IMG/VR virus record: IMGVR_UViG_3300033064_001806
Coordinates: 1 to 64,000 of that record
Reading direction: 5' to 3' (one strand)
DNA from: a virus
Length of the DNA stretch: 64,000 nt
The notes beneath the pieces were generated by a model, which saw only the letters and a program-made list of their open reading frames with translations, was not told the origin of the DNA and did no database searches. Positions within the stretch are counted from its first letter, which is position 1; every line of letters begins with the position of its first letter. A program made the position numbers and the translations under genes. Positions 60,093 through 64,000 of this stretch are shown piece after piece.

Positions 60093-60272
60093 ATGAATAA
60101 ACAAGAATTATTTGAACAGATTTCAAATTTGTTCAATGAGTTTGTGGCAGCACACAACTCAACAAAAAAGAAAGACGCTGCAATTGCTCGTAAAGCAGCA
60201 GGTGGAATTAAGAAATTAGTTACACCTTATAACCAAGCGTCTGTGACGGAAGCTAAGGTAGCAAAGCAATAA
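60093..60272 (+). CDS. Small histone H1/Hc1-like protein (59 aa)
   Basis: ATG 60093 has a good AGGAG site and the frame ends just before a terminator. The 59 residues, 'MNKQELFEQISNLFNEFVAA' then 'KKKDAAIARKAAGGIKKLVT' and 'PYNQASVTEAKVAKQ', resemble small Hc1-type proteins of Bacteroidota/Chlorobi. These combine a short acidic helix with a Lys/Ala-rich RKA...KKL segment. It may bind DNA in the capsid or in the host nucleoid. Confidence 0.5.
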   Translation: MNKQELFEQISNLFNEFVAAHNSTKKKDAAIARKAAGGIKKLVTPYNQASVTEAKVAKQ

Positions 60273-60302
60273 AAAAGGGTGATGGAAACATCACCCTTTT
60301 TT
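60271..60302 (+). terminator. Rho-independent terminator with GAAA loop
   Basis: A6-GGGTGATG (60271-60284), GAAA, CATCACCC-T6 (60289-60302). A perfect 14-bp A/T-extended stem. Confidence 0.93.
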
Positions 60303-60311
60303 ATTTATCCC

Positions 60312-60319
60312 ATATTTAT
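60312..60319 (+). promoter_or_regulatory. Candidate phage late promoter element (ATATTTAT)
   Basis: Just after a terminator and 50 nt before the ATG at 60370 (37 nt before ATG 60357). Confidence 0.5.
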
Positions 60320-60369
60320 ATTTACAATAGTATTTTTCACATCAAGGCAAATATAAATGGGATGGCGTA

Positions 60370-60576
60370 ATGTCAGTAAAAAAACCAAGAGAATACAGAA
60401 GTGTATTGGCAAAAATATGTTTAGTACTTGGGACATTCTTCAATCCTCTTGGATTCGATGCGGCTTTTGCTTTAATGATGAAATTTACAGGGAGCTACAT
60501 ACTTACCGATATTATATTTTATTCGGTAGCTCTATTATTTTTTGGACTTTATTTTATCTTATCTCGTAGGAGTTAA
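60370..60576 (+). CDS. Small two-helix membrane protein
   Basis: A 68-residue protein starting at ATG 60370. It has a hydrophobic stretch at about 12-36 ('VLAKICLVLGTFF..LGFDAA') and a second at 46-65 ('IIFYSVALLFFGLYFIL') followed by 'SRRS'. The overlapping frame from 60357 is a less likely coding option because it has no coherent membrane pattern. It may be a holin-like or host-membrane protein; no lysis partner is adjacent. Confidence 0.55.
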   Translation: MSVKKPREYRSVLAKICLVLGTFFNPLGFDAAFALMMKFTGSYILTDIIFYSVALLFFGLYFILSRRS

Positions 60577-60578
60577 AA

Positions 60579-60932
60579 ATGAACATATCATCAAGAAAAC
60601 AACTGTTAGCAGAAGCAGGTGATGTATTAAAAAAGATTCGTGAAGAAGTTGAAGGCCTCGATAAAAAAGTAGAAACTTCTGTTAAAAAAATAATTAAGTT
60701 CTGTGAAGAAGATAAAGACATGGTATCAGGACTTCTTGAACTTGCAAAATTAGTTGGTGATAAAAAATACCAAAAAGTATTAGAAGCGGTAAAAGAAATT
60801 GTAAAAGCAGAAGAAGGCTCACACTATTTCATCGATCAATATATAACAGAAATTAAAAGTATATTATTATCTGCTGCAAAAGAACAATTTAGCTCACAAG
60901 AGTTTGGTGTAATATATTCTGCAATCGGCTAA
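60579..60932 (+). CDS. Small helical protein, paralogue of 59330, CTS-like start
   Basis: A 117-residue protein 2 bp after the membrane gene, with an AGGAG site. The N-terminus 'SSRKQLLAE/AGDVL' has a perfect prohead-protease motif L-A-E/A at residues 10-13, so about 12 residues would be removed in the head. The rest is helical, with a Lys/Glu pattern, and shares the C-terminal domain with the gene at 59330. Together they look like internal-protein paralogues. Family unknown. Confidence 0.58.
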   Translation: MNISSRKQLLAEAGDVLKKIREEVEGLDKKVETSVKKIIKFCEEDKDMVSGLLELAKLVGDKKYQKVLEAVKEIVKAEEGSHYFIDQYITEIKSILLSAAKEQFSSQEFGVIYSAIG

Positions 60933-60955
60933 TTCAAATTCAATTATAGGTAGTT

Positions 60956-63655
60956 ATGAGAAGAAACATTACATACTTAAATGGTGTTACTGTTCAACAA
61001 GAAGATTTAGTACAAGATAAAAATGGTGCTATTATTTGGAATGGGATTGAATACGGTAATCCTGTTTTCTCTGGTATGCAAGCACTCAATGGAAATGGAG
61101 ATATTGTAGATGTTTATAATATAACTTTATCTTTCTGTGAAAATACAAGATGGAAAGAAGTTGATAGAGAATTTACCAAAGATGTTTTGAAATATAGACC
61201 AGTTGGATTTTATAAATATAGATTAAAATTTACATACGATAGAGAAACTGCAAGAATACGCGGCACTTCTCAAAATGTAATAGTTGAAGATTTCACAAAA
61301 GAAACTTCAAAAATATATAAAATCATGATAATAGATAACTATCGTCAATTACCGTTGGAAGAAGGAGTTCATTATACTATTGCACCAAATGGTTATGTTT
61401 GGTTTTTAGGTACTTGGCCATATCCTGAATTGAAAATAATGATTGATTGGCTTGATACCACTACAAACGAAACAAAGACCACAGAATATATAACCAATAC
61501 GATAATAGATAATGGTTATAGTGGAGCAGCAGAAAAAAGAAGTAATGTGTTTACTATTACACAAAGTGGACAATCCGTTCTGTTTAGTGAGAACTTAAAT
61601 TTTGTTGCAAGTCTTTATTCAACTCCTGGTATAAATTCAATAATTGCATCCAATCCACTTGGTATGTGGAGAGAACCACTTATATACACTATAAATGGTG
61701 GTGAGTGTTATGTGGAAGTGGGTATTGATGGTTCATTAAAATATTTAGATTCCAATAAAATAGAAACAACAGCAGAAGAAATACGGAAAAAAAGTTTATA
61801 TCGTAATCCATTTGGCACTGGATTAGATTTAACACACAAGAGTGTAAGGGAATTTGAAACTGGTGAAAACATTTCTGGTAAACCTGCAATTGGCTTATTT
61901 CAGATAGTAGAGCCGTACATTCCAGGATTAAATTTTAATATTAAAAACAAGAATTTAGCAGCAACATCTGGCATAAGAACAGTTGATGTACAACCAAAAG
62001 GTCTTGCTTTCAGAACATATTTTCCAATACCAGTAAATACACCAGACGCACCACTTCAAGTTGGTATGAGAATGTTCGTAGATAATAGAAGGATAGAAGC
62101 TGTTCCATATAGAAGGTGCTTTGAAGGACTTAGAACTGAGTATAGTTTGAATGAAGAATTCATTGTTTATTTTGAAAAGGAAGAGCCTTGTTTTTCTGAC
62201 TCAGCAGGAGCACCTGCAATGCAATTTTCTTCTAGTATTGAATTAGAAGAAGGTGTAGTTATTGATTGGGAAGGGCAAACAGTCAACAAAGAGTTACCAG
62301 ATTGTGAATGTTTACGAGTTAGAGTTATAAGAGAACCATATGAAGAGCAAAGAACAGACTGTGGATGTAGACAAGTAACACGTTCTGACATTTATGAAAT
62401 TTGTCCAGAATCAACACCACCTGCTATTTATGCTGATTATGAATCAAGAATAAGAACAGATGGTTCTACTATTTTTACAGTTCCACCAACTGGACTTACT
62501 CCGATAGTTTCAAGAGTAGAAAGAATTGAAAAATGTAAAGATAAACCATTGTTTGAAAGAACGGATTTTACTTACCATAAAATTCCAGATAGTGATATTA
62601 TAATTGGAAACATACAAAGTGTAATCGGTGGAATGTTTAGTGCAGAAGAATCAGTTGATTGCTATGTTACTAATTCAATTCAAACTGGTTCCAATGATTA
62701 TTATTATAATATTACTGGCTGTAATACGTGTGGTAGTAGTTCTTATTTTACCGTTTCTTACGGTCATTCCGAAGGTTCTGGCTCAACATATGATTCACAA
62801 TATGAATATAAATCACCAACAAAAGTAATATACAGTAAGTATAGATTAACGGCACTTGAATCACCAGAAACAAATTTTAGTTTTTATTATACAGGAAGTA
62901 TAGAAACACCAAAGGATATTTATAGTATAAATTTTTATCGTGAATCATACGGTGATAGAATAGATCCAGGTAATTTTGAAATATCATTACAAGAACTAAA
63001 TGGAACTGCTTATCCAAATATGTATTATACTGGTAGTAATGTTCAACCAAGTTCTTCAAATAAGATTATAAGTTTAGTAGATAATTCAGAATATATAAAT
63101 GAATCAAATTGCGAAGAAGATCCGTATGCTTCCTATGATTTAGTAAGTGGTTCATTGATTCGTGGAATTTACAATACAGGTACAGGTAGTATTACTACAA
63201 ATACACAATACACAACATACGGTAAAGTTTATCCAACCCTTGGTTTAATTGTATTAAATGGTAACAGATTGAATGGAGAAGTATCATTCAATAGTGTGAG
63301 TGGTAGTAACATAGATGGCGATAATTCATTAAAGATATTTACCGCAATAAGTGGTGCTGCTTCGCTTGGTTATTCAATAAGAGCTAGAAAAGTAAAAGAA
63401 CGAGGTGTATCACATTATATAGTTAGAGTACCTGCATCAGAAGCAACCTATACAAATAACCCAAGTGCCATAAATTCAATTGGTAGATTAAAATACGATT
63501 GTATGTCTGAGCAACCAATAACGTATGTTACAACCGTTGGTTTATATAATGATGATAAAGATTTAATAGCAGTTGCTAAATTTAATAAGCCTATAAAGAA
63601 AGAACACGATGATGATTTATTTATAAAAATAAAGATGGCTAAGCAAGATATATAA
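60956..63655 (+). CDS. Large virion protein (899 aa), tail/baseplate-related
   Basis: The C-terminal 100 residues, 'HYIVRVPASEATYTNNPSAI', 'QPITYVTTVGLYNDDKDLIA' and 'VAKFNKPIKKEHDDDLFIKI' follow a conserved C-terminal block I associate with baseplate or fibre proteins in large phages. The rest is beta-rich with Cys pairs ('CECLRVRVIREPYEEQRTDC', 'ITGCNTCGSSS'), Thr/Ser/Tyr-rich stretches and no membrane segment. Position outside the main tail cassette suggests a late-assembled accessory virion component. Exact role unknown. Confidence 0.65.
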   Translation: MRRNITYLNGVTVQQEDLVQDKNGAIIWNGIEYGNPVFSGMQALNGNGDIVDVYNITLSFCENTRWKEVDREFTKDVLKYRPVGFYKYRLKFTYDRETARIRGTSQNVIVEDFTKETSKIYKIMIIDNYRQLPLEEGVHYTIAPNGYVWFLGTWPYPELKIMIDWLDTTTNETKTTEYITNTIIDNGYSGAAEKRSNVFTITQSGQSVLFSENLNFVASLYSTPGINSIIASNPLGMWREPLIYTINGGECYVEVGIDGSLKYLDSNKIETTAEEIRKKSLYRNPFGTGLDLTHKSVREFETGENISGKPAIGLFQIVEPYIPGLNFNIKNKNLAATSGIRTVDVQPKGLAFRTYFPIPVNTPDAPLQVGMRMFVDNRRIEAVPYRRCFEGLRTEYSLNEEFIVYFEKEEPCFSDSAGAPAMQFSSSIELEEGVVIDWEGQTVNKELPDCECLRVRVIREPYEEQRTDCGCRQVTRSDIYEICPESTPPAIYADYESRIRTDGSTIFTVPPTGLTPIVSRVERIEKCKDKPLFERTDFTYHKIPDSDIIIGNIQSVIGGMFSAEESVDCYVTNSIQTGSNDYYYNITGCNTCGSSSYFTVSYGHSEGSGSTYDSQYEYKSPTKVIYSKYRLTALESPETNFSFYYTGSIETPKDIYSINFYRESYGDRIDPGNFEISLQELNGTAYPNMYYTGSNVQPSSSNKIISLVDNSEYINESNCEEDPYASYDLVSGSLIRGIYNTGTGSITTNTQYTTYGKVYPTLGLIVLNGNRLNGEVSFNSVSGSNIDGDNSLKIFTAISGAASLGYSIRARKVKERGVSHYIVRVPASEATYTNNPSAINSIGRLKYDCMSEQPITYVTTVGLYNDDKDLIAVAKFNKPIKKEHDDDLFIKIKMAKQDI

Positions 63656-63676
63656 TGGTATCTGAAATATTTTTCG

Positions 63677-63684
63677 TATATTTG
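63677..63684 (+). promoter_or_regulatory. Possible Bacteroidota-type -7 element (TATATTTG)
   Basis: TATATTTG precedes the thioredoxin gene, but no TTTG lies 20 bp upstream. TATAAATA follows directly at 63685-63692. Weak. Confidence 0.35.
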
Positions 63685-63705
63685 TATAAATAATAGATTT
63701 TCAAC

Positions 63706-63724
63706 CCGTGACAATTTGTCACGG
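63706..63724 (+). terminator. Hairpin before thioredoxin gene
   Basis: CCGTGACA (63706-63713), ATT loop, TGTCACGG (63717-63724), followed by only three T. Either a weak terminator for the 899-aa gene or a leader hairpin. Confidence 0.5.
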
Positions 63725-63758
63725 TTTCACTACCATCTATTTTCATTTAAGGACGAAC

Positions 63759-64000
63759 ATGATTACCATTAAACATTACACAGCCTCTTGGTGTATGCCA
63801 TGTAAACAACTTAAACCCATTATGAGTGAAATCTTACTTAAACGTCCAAATGTCAATTATAAACTTATTGATGTGGACAATAATCCAGATGAAGCATCGA
63901 TGCATGGTGTTCGTGGAGTTCCTACTGTAATATTTATGAAAGATGGGGTTGAAGTAAATAGAATTATTGGTTTGGTTTCTAAAACAAATTACGAAATGGC
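63759..64000 (+). CDS. Thioredoxin-like protein (3' end outside window)
   Basis: The first 80 residues are visible. 'YTASWCMPCKQLKP' (7-20) is the thioredoxin redox motif WCxPC, 'YKLIDVDNNPD' follows, and 'GVRGVPTVIFMKDG' (about 57-70) has the conserved cis-Pro. It likely reduces the C-terminal cysteines of the ribonucleotide reductase encoded at 57434. AAGGA precedes the ATG. Confidence 0.9.
   Translation, partial: MITIKHYTASWCMPCKQLKPIMSEILLKRPNVNYKLIDVDNNPDEASMHGVRGVPTVIFMKDGVEVNRIIGLVSKTNYEM

Noticed and set aside
60357-60569. Alternative + frame of 70 codons at 60357
   Set aside because: Overlaps the 60370 gene in another frame; no coherent membrane or domain pattern, whereas 60370 gives a clean two-helix membrane protein.

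Overview
The window is a contiguous piece of a large, AT-rich, T4-like contractile-tailed phage (myovirus) genome. All supported genes (about 60) lie on the + strand, are tightly packed and often overlap by 1-8 bases. T4-type hallmarks recognisable from sequence are the large terminase, portal, prohead protease, scaffold, major capsid protein, neck proteins (gp13/14/15-like), sheath, tube, tape measure, UvsX, gp32-like SSB, 5' nuclease and DnaB-type helicase. The host is probably in the Bacteroidota: two promoters match the TTTG-N20-TATATTTG architecture of that phylum, and a small histone-H1/Hc1-like protein is present. The host assignment is inference.

Layout. 1-4.5 kb: end of an RCC1-repeat tail-fibre-like protein, a glycosyltransferase/methyltransferase cassette and a tail-fibre chaperone-like gene. 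4.5-9.2 kb: a three-domain nucleotidyltransferase/ADP-ribosyltransferase/zincin protein and small basic proteins of probable virion origin. 9.2-9.9 kb: two membrane coiled-coil proteins. 9.9-20.9 kb: head cassette (terminase, portal, prohead protease, bS21-like protein, Alt-like ADP-ribosyltransferase, scaffold, major capsid protein). 21-25.4 kb: ParB-like protein, two possible pilot/membrane proteins, GAF-like protein, PhoH. 25.4-47.6 kb: neck, tail and baseplate, including a 1468-aa tape measure and a 2545-aa repeat-rich protein. 47.6-52.8 kb: accessory genes, including a small exonuclease-less family A DNA polymerase, an alpha/beta hydrolase and a second ParB-like protein. 52.9-59.3 kb: replication and nucleotide genes (SSB, UvsX, 5' nuclease, helicase, B12-dependent ribonucleotide reductase). 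59.3-64 kb: small packaged-type proteins, an 899-aa virion protein and the start of a thioredoxin.

Two themes link the genes. First, many proteins in and around the head cassette begin with a short helix ending in (L/I)-x-E, or carry internal (L/I)-x-E/(A/G) sites. This is the specificity of T4 gp21 protease, and the N-terminal pattern resembles the capsid-targeting sequence of T4 internal proteins. I infer a set of capsid-packaged, protease-matured and co-injected effectors: ADP-ribosyltransferases, a metallopeptidase, ParB-like proteins, DNA-binding basic proteins and a possible hydrolase. Second, transcription appears split between host-type promoters and a recurrent ATATTTAT element, usually 29-37 nt before a start codon, that may be a phage-specific late promoter. 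Ribosome-binding sites are strongly Shine-Dalgarno-like, which is unusual for Bacteroidota, and the phage carries its own bS21 homologue.
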